From Torymus aiolomorphi (Eukaryota > Arthropoda > Insecta > Hymenoptera > Torymidae): a stretch of 64,000 nucleotides of DNA. The notes below the pieces were generated by a model that saw only the letters and a program-made list of their open reading frames with translations, had not been told where the DNA came from and made no database searches. Of the stretch, positions 30,563 to 41,368 are shown piece after piece. The stretch spans positions 178,946,104 through 179,010,103 of the forward strand of contig CM070873.1 of the NCBI GenBank assembly GCA_036365515.1, read 5' to 3'. The position numbers were made by a program, and so were the translations under genes. The stretch's first letter is position 1. Each line of letters begins with the position of its first letter.

Positions 30563-31680
30563 ATGGAGGCGTTCCATGCTAAGCAGATGGCACTTCAAGC
30601 TAAAATTACAAACTCCTTTAAAAATTTCAAATCTAAGGGTAAAGATAATATGACGACAGGTTATGCAAAATCATGTCTAACCGGACTCGAAACTAATTTT
30701 ACGCCGTTTCGGGTAAATCACGAGACACTTATGCTCGTTGAGGATATTGATCTAGATCATACCTATTTTACAACTAATCTCTTTGATCTGGTTGGGTATA
30801 GCTTTTACCTCCGCAGAGGAGACTTTCTTGATTACTTAGAAACTTTTGAAACTAGAGATGCCGCTCAAGGATCTTCAAATTCGACTGCTGAGTCAGTGCC
30901 TACCAGCACTGCTCGACCTACGAACGTTTCGTTTCAATCGTTGCCAAAAATTGATTTGCCAAAATTTTCAGGTAAATTCTCTGACTGGGAGAATTTTAGG
31001 GATGTCTTTCGCTCAGTCATACATCGTCGCGAAGACTTAACGCCTGTTTTAAAATTGCGTTATCTTCGCACTCACCTTACAGGTGAAGCACTTGAGAAAA
31101 TTAAATCTCTTCCCATTTCTGGTGACAACTATGACCGAGCGTGGACAGCTTTAATCGAATATTACGAGAATCAACGTCGCATTGTTAGTTCTCACATTTC
31201 AGAAATTTCCTCAGTTAAATCAATGAAGGCAGATTCTTCGTCGGAAATCAAACGGATTTATAGGGAAATTTTCAATCCCATCGCTAGTCTGACCTCTCTA
31301 GGTCTTCTTTAGGTAGTGATTTAATCGTTCACTTTACGCTGAATCGGCTTGATTTAAATACTCGTAAAGAATGGGAGAAGCATCTAGGTGATAGTATTGA
31401 TCCTCCGACATTGGAACAACTTCAAGCATTTCTTCGAAGTCAAACACTCACTCTAGAGGCCATCGAAGCCGGTACTAGAACCTCTTCGAACAATAACTCT
31501 AAAACTTCATGACCCAACTCAAAATCACGTAAGCCAGAGCATGACAATGCTCAGTCGGTTTTTTCACATCAAACTTCATCTTCGAACACAACAAAGAAGA
31601 GATGTTCGATATGCAATCAATCTCATTTTACGAACAGATGTGAACGAATTCCCAATAAAACGATTCCTGAGCGAAAGGAG
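30563..31680 (+). pseudogene. BEL/Pao gag, frameshifted
   Basis: The ATG at 30,563 opens 249 codons up to the stop at 31,310. The part around LPKIDLPKFSGKFSDWENFR (about residues 131-150) is the DUF1759-type Gag domain of BEL/Pao elements. Reading then continues in another frame (LNRLDLNTRKEWEKHLGDS), and a further TGA lies at about 31,510. The region just before 31,680 encodes the first Cys-rich knuckle (CSICNQSHFTNRC). Gag would coat the RNA in virus-like particles. At least one indel near 31,300 and one stop break it. Confidence 0.85.
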
Positions 31681-32772
31681 TTGATCAAATCCTCTAATCT
31701 TTGTTACAATTGCTTAGGGAAGCACAACGTTAGAAATTGTACTTCCCCGTACCGATGCATTCTTTGTAAATCTAAGCATCACACTTTGGTGCACACTGAC
31801 AGCAGTCAAGTAATCAGTTCGCCGCAGACTGATCAGATTGACTCCGTGCCCGGCACCACTAACCCAAACTGTAGCCACGTTGTTGTTTCCAATGACTTTC
31901 AACTTGCCTCACAATCAGTCTCCCTTAATAGTGGAGTAAGTACTAAGAGTACTGGAGTACTTTTAGAGACCGCTAGGGTTAACGCCCTTGGTCCTAATGG
32001 AACAAAAATTCTAGTTCGTGCGCTCATCGACCCCGGATCTCAAATCTCACTTGTTACACAAGCCTTGTGTAACTTGCTCTCATTAGATTGTAGAACCAGT
32101 CATACGCACATTCAAGGTATAGGCGAAAAGACAGCTGCTGTATCTTCTAAGGTAGCTTGTCTTTCTATACAACCTCATTTTGATTCAACCTTCTCTCTAA
32201 AGGTTGACTCGATAGTCTTGCCAAAACTCTTGTCGTATAAGCCTCCCGTCGTAGGGGGTAATACAAATTTCGAATACTTAAGAGGGCTGCAACTAGCAGA
32301 CCCCAAGTATCTCGAACCTTCACGTATCGATATTCTACTCGGTGCTAGCGTTTATGCGCAAATCATTGAAAATCAAATAGTTAAGGGCCAAAGTCTTCAA
32401 CCGATAGCACTTAGTTCCAAACTTGGATGGCTCTTGACAGGTAATCTCTCTTCTTCAACTTCAGAACTAGGGCTAGAATCAATATCTCTTCATTGTTCGA
32501 ACAGCTGCGAGCATGAAGCCAAACTTTTGGAGCTCGTACAAGATTTTTGGAGGGCGGAGGAAATACCTGTCGATAAAAAATCTTACTCACCTGACGAACA
32601 AGCGTGCGAGGATTTTTATCAAAAAACCACTCGACAGGATGAGTCGGGTCGGTACATAGTAAGTCTGCCTTGGAAGGATCGAGAAACTCTGAGCTCTGCT
32701 CACCTCGAAGGCTCATATTCTGCCGCTTTACGCGCTCTCAATCGTCTTGAAGCTAACTTCACTAAGGACTAA
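31681..32772 (+). pseudogene. BEL/Pao zinc knuckles and protease
   Basis: The frame shows knuckles CYNCLGKHNVRNC and CILCKSKHHTLVH (residues 8-39). An aspartic protease region with active-site-like ALIDPGSQISLV follows near residue 115, where the family norm has D-[ST/Q]-G-S. It ends at a TAA at 32,770-32,772. Reading continues in the same frame past this stop into the reverse transcriptase, with a second in-frame TAG at about 32,893. The polyprotein is thus cut by nonsense codons here, not by frameshift. The Met shown as start is only the first in the frame. Confidence 0.85.
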
Positions 32773-34542
32773 AAGCTGAAAACAGTGTATATTGAATTCA
32801 TCAAAGAGTACATTGACTTAGATCATATGACTCTTACCACTGATTTAGATTCATTTCCTAAGAATCAAGCATTCTTACCACATCACGGTGTATAGAAGGA
32901 AACCAGTACGACGACCAAATTGCGTACTGTGTTTAATGGCTCGAGCAAGAGCAAATTAGGAATTTCGGTTAATGACCTTCTACACATTGGGGTTAATCTT
33001 CTTCAAAATCCCGTCGCGTTGATCTGTGCTTGGCGTAGGTACAAGGTCGCTCTTTCAGCCGACGTGGAGAAAATGTTTCGGCAGATTGGTGTCGAACAAT
33101 TTGATCAATCCTTCCAGTCAATCTTATGGCGTTTCAATAAGGATGAACCTGTTCACACTTATCGCCTGACTACCGTGACGTATGGCTTGGCTTGTTCACC
33201 TTTTCTAGCCATACGCACGCTTCTGAAACTTGTCGAAGACTACGGCAAAACTTATCCAATAGCAGCTGAAGCCGTTCGTTCAGAAATGTATTCGGATAAT
33301 TTACTTTCTGGTGCTCACTCTCTAGAGAAAGCTTCGCAGAACCAGGAAGAGTTAATTCAAGTTTTTAAACAAGGTCACTTTAATCTTCGTAAGTGGACTT
33401 CAAACACACCAGAAGTACTTGCTAGCTTGCCTTCGAATATGTTAGCTTCTGATTCGATCTCGCTTTTTGCCTCAGAAACATCAGTACCAATATTAGGTAT
33501 AGATTGGCACCCTCAAGGTGATTGTTTCAGTTTCAACATCGAGAATACTCCCTTTGATTTGTCTGTTACTAAACGCTCTGTTCTTTCTAGAATAGCTCGT
33601 CTTTTTGACCCTATGGGTTGGTTTGCTCCCATCGTAGTCACTGCCAAGATTATCCTGCAATCGTTGTGGCTTCTAAAAATTAGTTGGGATGAGGAGCTTC
33701 ACTCTGAAATATCTAGTCATTGGCAGAATTGGTTGCAAGATCTTCATTTGATCAGTCATATTAAAATCCCGCGTTGGAGTGGATTTACACCTAATTGCGA
33801 ATTAATCGAAATTCACGGGTTTGCTGACGCATCGAAGTTTGCATATGGTGCCGTTCTTTATCTTCGAATGATTCAGAATCAAAATACCTTAGTCACACTT
33901 CAAGTGGCTAAAACAAAGGTAGCTCCAATTAAGACGCTAACTATACCTCGTTTAGAACTTTGCGCAGCGTTGCTACGTGCTCGCCCCGTTCAAATGTTTA
34001 TCGAAGCTTTCCCAATAAAGGTTGAGAGTGTTCACCTTTGGTCAGATTCAGCGGATGTGCTTTTTTGGCTGAAAGACCACCCTTCAAGATGGGGTGTTTT
34101 CGTGGCTAATAGGTGCTCAGAAGTTCACACCCTATTGCCTGACGCATATTGGTATCATGTGCGATCAGCTGACAACCCCGCCGATGTCATATCACGAGGA
34201 ATTGAGCCCTCGAAACTAACTTCGCATAGCTTATGGTGGAAAGGTCCCGTTTGGCTTTCTGATAGCCATGAACCTTGGTCGAGATCTCATGATGAACTCA
34301 ATTTCTCGGTAAATAGTTTGAATATTCAACCTAGTCATACTCTAGTCTCTAGAAAAGACATGCCAAATTTTGTCGAGAATACACCAGAAATTTGGAATCT
34401 TGTTAACAAATATTCGTCGTTAAATAAGTTATATCGACTAGCGGCGTACTGTTTTAGATTCATCTACAGAATCTGCACGAAAGCTGAACGTGAAGCAACT
34501 GCAAGTTCCGTTGTTAGTTTTCTCCGACTTCGGAGGAAATAA
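32773..34542 (+). pseudogene. BEL/Pao reverse transcriptase and RNase H, YxDD box lost
   Basis: An open frame from 32,920 covers RT motifs RTVFNGSSKSKLGISVNDLL, KVALSADVEKMFRQI and YGLACSPFLA. The catalytic box, normally Y-V-D-D, reads YSDNLLSG at about 33,290-33,310, so the second aspartate is gone. RNase-H-like motifs follow: IHGFADASKFAYGAV, TIPRLELCAA and LWSDSADVLFWL. Stops at 32,770 and 32,893 separate it from the protease, and the frame ends at 34,540-34,542 before the integrase. It would copy the element RNA into DNA in the cytoplasm; this copy cannot. Confidence 0.9.
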
Positions 34543-34675
34543 GTGCTAGTGAGATTGAGAACACCAGACTTTGTCTGATCTATCTAGTTGAAACAGCATA
34601 TTTTAAATTTGAGCTCCAACAGTTACAGCGAAAGGTAAACTTTCAACGAAAAGCTCTCTTTTACCTTTAAAACCC

Positions 34676-35905
34676 ATGATAAAAAATCAGTTGCTCAGGG
34701 TGGGCAGTCGATTTTCTCACTCTCTTCTCGAAGAAGATGCTAAGCATCCATTTATTTTACCTGCTGATTGTCACTTTATCACTCTATTAATTGAGGATGC
34801 TCATCAACGTACTCTCCATGGTGGTGTTCAATTAACACTTGCCACGCTAAGACGACAGTATTGGATAATGAAAGGTCGATCCGCGGTTAAGAAAGTCATC
34901 AGAGCCTGCCTCACATGCTCACGCCAGGCTGCTCGGGTGCCTACTCAATTAATGGGCGAGCTACCCAAGTCACGCGTGAGACCTTCCTCACCCTTTGAAC
35001 GTTCTGGTGTCGATTATGCCGGTCCTATCAACGTTCGGCTTACAAAAACGAGAGGTAAAGGCACAATGAAGGAGTATATTGCTATATTCATCTGCATGGC
35101 TACTAGAGCCGTCCACATAGACGTAGTGGAGGATTATTCCAGTGAAGCCTTTATTGCAGCGTTTCATTGATTCACCGCTCGTAGAGGTCATTGTAAAGAG
35201 CTTTATTCCGATCAAGGAACAAACTTCGTAGGTGCTGATGCTCAGTTAAGAAAAATGGTTGATGAGCCATCTCCCTTTTATTCTCAAGCCAACAAATCGC
35301 TTGCTCAAGAAGGTACGGTATGGATCTTTAATCCTCCCAGTGCACCTCACTTTGGAGGGATTGGGGAAACAGCAGTTAAATCAGCTAAGCATCACTTACG
35401 CCGTGTCGGGGGAGATCAAGTTCTCACATTTTCGGAGCTCGCTACCCTTATGTGCCGAATTGAAGCGTACTTTAACTCAAGGCCTTTAACTGCTCTCACG
35501 GATGATCCTTCTGATGTTGATTTTCTATCACCGTCACATTTTCTTATACAGCGTTCGTCATTTCTAGTGCCAGAAGAAGACCTCACCAAAGTCAATGTGC
35601 CTCCAGGAAAACGCTGGCTTTTAATCAGTCAGATGACGCATCATTTCTGGGCCAGGTGGTCCACAGAGTACTTGACGACTCTGCAGTCACGTATGAACTG
35701 GAGACAGCCACAACCCTCAGTCACCGTGGGCGAACTCGTTCTCGTTCGCAACGAGCTCACGCCACCATCCAAATCGCCCATAGCACGCATCACAGCCATC
35801 CATCCAGGTAGTGATGGCCTCACCCGTGTCATCGGTCTTCGTACTGCCACCACCACTCTCCGTCGTCCCATCGCCAAGGTCGTAAGCCTCCTTCCAGCGG
35901 ATTGA
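34676..35905 (+). pseudogene. BEL/Pao integrase with in-frame stop
   Basis: An H-H-C-C zinc-binding N-terminus is visible (HQRTLHGG...CLTCSRQ), then the core with Asp in RSGVDYAGP, Asp in YSDQGTNFVG and Glu in HFGGIGETAVKS, forming the DDE set. The C-terminal KRWLLISQMTHHFWARWSTE block is typical of BEL/Pao integrases (DUF5641-type tail). A TGA at 35,168-35,170 interrupts the core between the first and second acidic residues. A frameshift separates this section from the reverse transcriptase. A purine-rich stretch, GAAAGTGGGCGGAA (35,926-35,939), abuts the 3' LTR as the polypurine tract. Confidence 0.9.
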
Positions 35906-35939
35906 GGTCCGTTCATCAATTTGACGAAAGTGGGCGGAA

Positions 35940-36271
35940 TGTTGGCGATCCAACGCCTCGGACATTCGAGACGCTGACGTCATCACGCCATATAAGGCGA
36001 TATTCGGCTCCCACAGGTGCGCAGCCAGTCAGCGCTCTCCACGCGGTCCTCCCCTACCGCCCCTCCAACTACCAAGGCACGCCGACGGTACTCCGCAGCG
36101 CCGGCCGGCTCCAGTTCAGCACGCGACGGCCGAGAGAGAACAGCAAAACCTGTACGCTTACAGTGGCGCGACGGCAGATTCAATAAATCACTTTTATCTC
36201 TACACGGAAGTTTTTCAATTTACGAACCAGCCTAACTCACGATCCATCATCCTTCATTACATCATAAAACA
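35940..36271 (+). repeat. BEL/Pao 3' LTR
   Basis: This is a direct repeat of 28,722-29,053 with identical length and seven visible substitutions. It is followed by the TTTGC duplication. Confidence 0.92.
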
Positions 36272-36276
36272 TTTGC

Positions 36277-36757
36277 TTTTAAACATTATATTGGATACAT
36301 GAAAGAATTTAATATAATTTATTGTAAATGATTTAAAAATTAATATAATTTTATTTTCCTTAAATTTCAAATATTCCATTTTCATACTTAATAATAATTT
36401 ACTTAATAATAATTTTCTTTTATTTCATTGAATTTTTATATTTATTACTTCTATTTAAAATTTACAAAAATATTTATAAAAAAATAATTTTCAAATTTTT
36501 AATTAAAATTTCTTTAACATATCCTGTGACGTTTTTGTAAGTTATTTATAATATGGAAATATATATTTTTATTTTTTCTGTTGTATATATTTTTGCTATT
36601 AAACATTATATTGGATACGTGAAAGAAGTTAATGTAAAATAATAGAATTAAAAATTAATATAACTTAATACTATTTTTGTGAAATTTTAAATATTTTATA
36701 CTAAAAAATTGAGTTTAAATTGTATATTGAAAATATTATGTTTGCTTTTGATTTATT
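36277..36757. other. AT-rich spacer
   Basis: The phrase AAACATTATATTGGATACrTGAAAGAA occurs twice, at about 36,281 and 36,601, a direct repeat spaced 320 bp. Nothing else is recognised. Confidence 0.45.
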
Positions 36758-37164
36758 TTATTTTTCATATTTTTTAATTAAATTTTGTAAATAATTTAAA
36801 TCATATTCTATAAGTAAATTATTACAATAGTTATACTTGTTTTCTTCTTTTTCATGGGTTTCTATTATTTCATTCATTTTGTCTAACTTTGTAGCATCTT
36901 TTAAATTATATACTTCTATGTATTTATTATGTGTTGGATCCCAAATTAACGGTTTTTGTATCATAGTAATATTGTTATTATATTCACTGATATAATTATT
37001 TAAATGTATTTCACATTCGTTTTGTTCATTTATATGATTCTATAACTGTTCGTTTAATTCATCTAATTCTCTTGCGTGTTGTATACTACTCACATTTCAA
37101 TATACATAATTTGCACAGGATTCCATCTTAATGGACTAGGTTTTGAATCACCTTGTTGAGCCAT
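36758..37164 (-). pseudogene. Broken small ORF, Asn/Glu-rich, coiled-coil-like
   Basis: Reading leftwards from an ATG at 37,164, the frame gives MAQQGDSKPSPLRWNP. After one frame change it gives ARELDELNEQL, a stop, then EYNNNITMIQKPLIWDPTHN and a 68-residue open run to 36,758. Two segments resemble each other (RWNPVQIMYIEM and IWDPTHNKYIEV), hinting at an internal duplication. The Leu/Glu/Lys-rich C-terminus could form a coiled coil. I recognise no family. It lies upstream of a Helitron helicase fragment but on its own, so linkage to it is speculative. Confidence 0.4.
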
Positions 37165-37513
37165 CTTATATTTTACTAAATAATAGTTAATTACATTAAG
37201 AAAAGTAATTTACATTAAATGTATAATTAAAGTAAATTTGAATTATATTATGTAATTAATTATTGTTTTATATTTTTTATTAAATTATTTTGATCAATTA
37301 TATTATGTTATTATTCTAATATCTTTAAGAAGATCATAATATTAAAATATCATATGAATATTTTATTGTATATTTATTAAATTTTAAAATGTTATTATTT
37401 TATTTATACCATTATTAGTTTATTATATTATAATCTTATTATTTAAATTAATTATCTAATATTTCTTTCCAAACAATATTTGTTACTTCTATTTTATTTT
37501 TAGATTCATTTTA
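37165..37513. other. AT-rich spacer
   Basis: This is a very AT-rich stretch with no ORF or repeat that I can support. Confidence 0.4.
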
Positions 37514-37532
37514 TGTATATATATATATATAT

Positions 37533-37881
37533 CTGTTCACCGCTATGTTTCAGGACTTTTCATTGGTTTATCGCTATGTTTCAGGACATTTGCATGTTTT
37601 CAGGACTGTACTGAATTAGGAAAATGTTTACCGCTACCTTTCAGGACATTTTTGTATTATTCAGGACATTTAGGGTTTCTTTCACAACGTTTTTTTCCGT
37701 AAAATTTTTCTGAAATCAACGTAAAATGCTGCGGAACTGAAAGGGGGCGCCGCAGGCGTCGTGGTGTTAGTCAACACCCTGAGGGATATTATTTCTTTAG
37801 TCACTTATATACTGTTTAACGTTTTATACCTACTTCTATTGCAGAAAACCTGTAGGTGTCCTGGAAGGTAGCGGTGTAATA
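37533..37881. mobile_element. (TA)n-bounded TIR element, CACCGCTA type, copy 1
   Basis: The left end CACCGCTATGTTTCAGGAC is inverted at the right end (GTCCTGGAAGGTAGCGGTG). TA runs lie on both sides (37,514-37,532 and 37,886-37,903). The subterminal part repeats ACCGCTAnnTTTCAGGAC. The core GCGCCGCAGGCGTCGTGGT is shared with the TTTATGGAGCCC elements. There is no ORF. Confidence 0.75.
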
Positions 37882-37916
37882 AATTATATATATATATATA
37901 TATTTGTTTTAACAGA

Positions 37917-38118
37917 TTTATGGAGCCCTTTTATACACATGAGCATATTTATGGAGTCCGTTTTCTTTTATGGAGCCCGGGTCCCATAAAATATTTTTCT
38001 CGGGCGTTTATGGAGCCCGATCTAGAGTCTATAACCCCAGGGTCCATTATTTCTTTAGTCACTTGCCATAGGGATCTCTGGGCTGTCGGTACTAATATAC
38101 AGGGATGGGCTCCATAAA
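37917..38118. mobile_element. Short TIR element TTTATGGAGCCC, copy 2
   Basis: It begins TTTATGGAGCCC, ends GGGCTCCATAAA, and repeats TTTATGGAGCCCG internally. TA runs flank it at 37,886-37,903 and from 38,135. Its left flank is shared with the preceding element, so two different small elements sit in one TA microsatellite. Confidence 0.7.
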
Positions 38119-38130
38119 CGGATGGGGGGA

Positions 38131-38134
<4 letters not shown>

Positions 38135-38223
<89 letters not shown>
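38135..38223. repeat. (TA)n microsatellite, about 44 units
   Basis: This is an uninterrupted TA run. Ile/Tyr open frames across it are artefacts. Confidence 0.95.
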
Positions 38224-38224
<1 letters not shown>

Positions 38225-38228
<4 letters not shown>

Positions 38229-38747
38229 AGGCGTTTCACGTCAACTGTCCCAGCGCGCGGCGCGCGAGCCCCAAAACCTGCTATTTCTAACTCATGTTTA
38301 TGATACTAAAAAGTACTTAAAAAAATTGTTTGATATGCGTTTACGACGTATTTTTTCCTCAGCTTTCCAATGATGTTGGTCGTTTTTTCAAAATTTTCCA
38401 TTCTCATCTTCAAAAACTCTTTTGCATTCTATTTCTCGCAAAAAACATCCCGTGCACTCTTTGGAAAATATCCTTTCCTACGTAAGAAATGCTCAGCTTT
38501 CGATCTAGAGGGTCAACAAAATATTAAAAATACACTTTTTGAGATATAACATGTTTTGTACTTTTTGAAGGTGAAAATTGAAAATTTCGGAAAAACTGCT
38601 TACGCCTTTGGAAAGCTGAGGAAAAAATACGTCGAAAAAGCTTATCAAACAATTTTTTTAAGTATATTTTAGTATCATAAACGTGAGCTAGAAATAGCAC
38701 GATGTGGGGCTCCAGCGGCGCGCGCTGGGACAGTTGACGTGAAACGC

Positions 38748-38753
<6 letters not shown>
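38225..38753. mobile_element. Foldback MITE TATGAGGCGTTTCACG, (TA)n-bounded
   Basis: The end sequence TATGAGGCGTTTCACGTCAA is repeated inverted at the right end (TTGACGTGAAACGCCTCATA). The pairing extends inwards through GGACAGT/ACTGTCC, ATTTCTAACTCATG and TCAGCTTTCC/GGAAAGCTGA, so most of the 529 bp is a long imperfect hairpin. (TA)n runs border both sides. There is no coding sequence. Confidence 0.85.

Positions 38754-38812
<59 letters not shown>
38754..38812. repeat. (TA)n microsatellite
   Basis: This TA run borders the foldback MITE on its right. Confidence 0.95.
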
Positions 38813-38816
<4 letters not shown>

Positions 38817-38829
38817 TGGATTTTTACAT

Positions 38830-39575
38830 CATGAAAGTGCTACGTACAATTATCCATGGGAAAATAATTGTTTTTTTCAAATATTCCTACACTATTAAAA
38901 CTTTGTCCGTGTGATTTATTAATAGTTATAGCAAATGCTAATACAATTGAAAATTGTTTTCTATATAAAATGAATGGTAACGATGATGATTCTCAAGTAT
39001 TTAGTGTAATGCGTGGTATAAATACTTTATTTCCTGTATTTTCTCCAATAATGATTTCAGCTTCAATATTATATTTATATAAATTTTTTATTTTTAATCG
39101 TGTTCCATTACATAGTCCATCAACGATGCTAAGATTACGAATTAACATAACAATTGCATTTTTTTTTAATTTTATTTCACATGGAGGTAAACCTTCTCGT
39201 ATATTATTTAACATTTCTATCGGAAAATTTAAATGTATATTTTCATCCGTTTGATCTACTCCTTTATGTGTTGCTTAATCTATACTATACTATATAAATA
39301 TAATATGTTACCGTTTTATGTTCAATTAAGTTCAATATTTTATTATTTAATATATTTACTTGTTCATTATGTAAGCTTCATATTACATTTTTTGAAAAAT
39401 GATAATTTTTATTAATATTTTTATATGTTTCATGAAAAACATCATTTCTTTTCCATTTATCTGGAATTTTAAAGGGATCAATTTTTCCTTCTCCAATATC
39501 TAATAAAAATGATGCAAAAGCATTATCTTGAGTACGAATGTTTATTTTTAAATGGAAAATTTTAAACAAAAGCCA
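38830..39575 (-). pseudogene. Helitron Pif1-like helicase fragment
   Basis: On the minus strand the pieces read NIRTQDNAFASFLLDIGEGK (near 39,540), then after a break LPPCEIKLKKNAIVMLIRNL, GLCNGTRLKIKNL and IIIGENTGNKVFIPRI (39,214-38,993), then in another frame LAFAITINKSHGQSF (near 38,930). These are, in order, the late Pif1-helicase motifs of Helitron proteins; the last is the usual FAMTINKSQGQS-type motif VI area. The Rep/HUH nuclease, the Walker A part and both Helitron ends are absent or unrecognised, and at least two frame changes occur. It is a remnant of a rolling-circle transposon. Confidence 0.8.
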
Positions 39576-39599
39576 AAGATAAGAATTTTTTAAAAATCT

Positions 39600-39745
39600 C
39601 GAAAATGTTTACGACTCAGCGCCTCCTCACCCCTCCCGCGTCTCTTCGCCCCCCACGCGACCCCTCACCACCCCTCGCGTCCATTCGTCCCCCTCCTCAG
39701 CGCCCCCCTTAGCGCTCCCCTCACCCCCCCCTCAAAATAACGTAA
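39600..39745. repeat. C-rich minisatellite plus ACGTTATTTTGAGG-type module
   Basis: This is a low-complexity CCCCTCnnCGCC block followed by CTCAAAATAACGTAAAAATG. The same pair of modules recurs at 26,405-26,600, 40,613-40,870, 59,545-59,775 and 60,370-60,418. Confidence 0.7.
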
Positions 39746-40270
39746 AAATGTGACTGGTTATACGTTTTTTTGAAAGAAATTGTTAGAGGCTTTGAATATT
39801 CCTTATTACATGTCCGATATATCTTACATTTATTCTCAAATGTCCCCGATTACAAAAACTTTTGTCCTTTGATAATGTCCATTTCTTCAGAACAACGATA
39901 AAATTTTTAATAATATAAATATTCAGTGCTACTGACTATAGATTTATATCCTTCTTAAAGTTTATCCAAAGGAGTTATAGAAGTATCCACAACTTTGATA
40001 TTATTATAATTTTGCACGTGTAAATATAATACATTATTTTTTTATTCTAAAATGTCCCCGGTAACAAAAACTTTTTGTCCTTTGATAGTGCCCATTTCTT
40101 CCGAACAATGAGATACTATTATGAGAGTGGTTATATATGGCTATTGGCGAAAGATACCACTTAAAATAACAATCCAACGCGTCAATGAACAGTACCTCCA
40201 GGGTGACGTGGAAAACTGTTCGTTTTTTCAACCAATCTTTATAGTTAAAACAATTTAAAAAAAAAAAATG

Positions 40271-40463
40271 GGACAATGTGGTGGTGGTGGGCAGTCAGAT
40301 CGTCCTTTGCTAACAAAGTTTTTTTTCCAGATTTTAATTAAGTTTTTATTTCAGATTCTGCGGGGGTGATTATAAACAAGGGCAATCTGACTGCCATAAA
40401 TATTAATTATTTTAATTTAATTTGTAAGACTGTAAGACCGATGGAAAAATTCTTATCAGTTGA
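40271..40463 (+). mobile_element. Detached PLE tail starting at a hammerhead cleavage point
   Basis: It is nearly identical to 61,754-61,944, the part of the PLE downstream of its hammerhead motif. Homology starts with GGACAATGTGGTGGTGG, the base right after the predicted cleavage triplet GTC at 61,751-61,753. The base before it differs and is preceded by an A-rich run. It is present only in the left P3 arm. No coding capacity exists. Confidence 0.8.
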
Positions 40464-40612
40464 TATTAAATTGCAGTCGACATAAGTAATATTTTTAATG
40501 ATAAAAAAAAAAAATAAATATACAAATAAATAAATATCAATATTATTACATAGAACTTGCGATACTCGACAATTCTTCTAATTAATTATATCATGATTTA
40601 TAACTAAAACAA

Positions 40613-40870
40613 TTGAGGGGCGGTGAGGGGGGTGAGGGGGGCGCTGAGGAGGTGCTGAGGGGCGAGCAGGCGCGCGAAGGGGGTGAGGGGGCGCGAGGGC
40701 GGCGAGGGGGGCGAGGGGGGCGAGCCTCTAAGAAGTACTGTCAAAAAAACGTATAACCAGTCACATTTTTACGTTATTTTGAGGGGGTGGGGGCGCTGAG
40801 GAGGGGCGAGGAGGCGCGAGGGGGGGGTGAGGAGGCGCTGAGTCGTAAACATTTTCTTACAACTATATAA
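40613..40870. repeat. G-rich minisatellite
   Basis: GAGGGGnGCGAGG-like units surround CAGTCACATTTTTACGTTAT. Runs of four or more G could form quadruplexes. It mirrors 59,545-59,775. Confidence 0.75.
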
Positions 40871-40875
40871 TATAG

Positions 40876-40879
<4 letters not shown>

Positions 40880-40954
<75 letters not shown>
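40880..40954. repeat. (TA)n microsatellite
   Basis: This TA run lies left of the inverted CACCGCTA element. The matching place in the right P3 arm (about 59,468-59,514) has a TA run with no such element. Confidence 0.95.
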
Positions 40955-40955
<1 letters not shown>

Positions 40956-41306
40956 CTTAGTACACCGCTACCTTCCAGGACACCTACAGGTTTTCTGCAA
41001 TAGAAGTAGGTGTAAAACGTTAAACAGTATATAAGTGACTAAAGAAATAATATCCCTCAGGGTGTTCACTAACACCACAACGCCTGCGGCGCCCCCTTTC
41101 AGTTCCGCAGTATTTTATGTTGATTTCGGAAAAATTTTTCGGAAAAAACGTTGTGAAAGAAACCCTAAATGTCCTGAATAATACAAAAATGTCCTGAAAG
41201 GTAGCGGTAAACATATTCCTAATTCAGTACAGTCCTGAAAACATGCAAATGTCCTGAAACAGAGCGGTAAACCAATGAAAAGTCCTGAAGCATAGCGGTG
41301 AACAGA
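40955..41306. mobile_element. (TA)n-bounded TIR element, CACCGCTA type, copy 2 (inverted)
   Basis: This is the inverse of 37,533-37,881 with the same ends and core, flanked by TA runs (to 40,954 and 41,313-41,367). The right P3 arm provides an empty site. Confidence 0.8.
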
Positions 41307-41315
41307 AATATATAT

Positions 41316-41365
<50 letters not shown>

Positions 41366-41368
<3 letters not shown>

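Larger units (their letters stand above)
28722..36271 (+). mobile_element. BEL/Pao LTR retrotransposon, complete but coding-dead
   Basis: Two 332-bp LTRs (28,722-29,053 and 35,940-36,271) bound 7,550 bp, flanked by the 5-bp duplication TTTGC (28,717-28,721 and 36,272-36,276). By eye the LTRs differ at seven positions, about 2%. The internal order is gag, zinc knuckles, protease, reverse transcriptase, RNase H, integrase, as in BEL/Pao. Every coding section has stops or frame changes (see below), and the catalytic box of the reverse transcriptase is altered. The element therefore cannot move on its own. Confidence 0.95.

Noticed and set aside
37949..38290. Ile/Tyr repeat ORFs
   Set aside because: They are translations of (TA)n microsatellite only.
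38868..39254. 128-residue plus-strand ORF
   Set aside because: The minus strand encodes recognisable Pif1 helicase motifs, so this is its antisense shadow.
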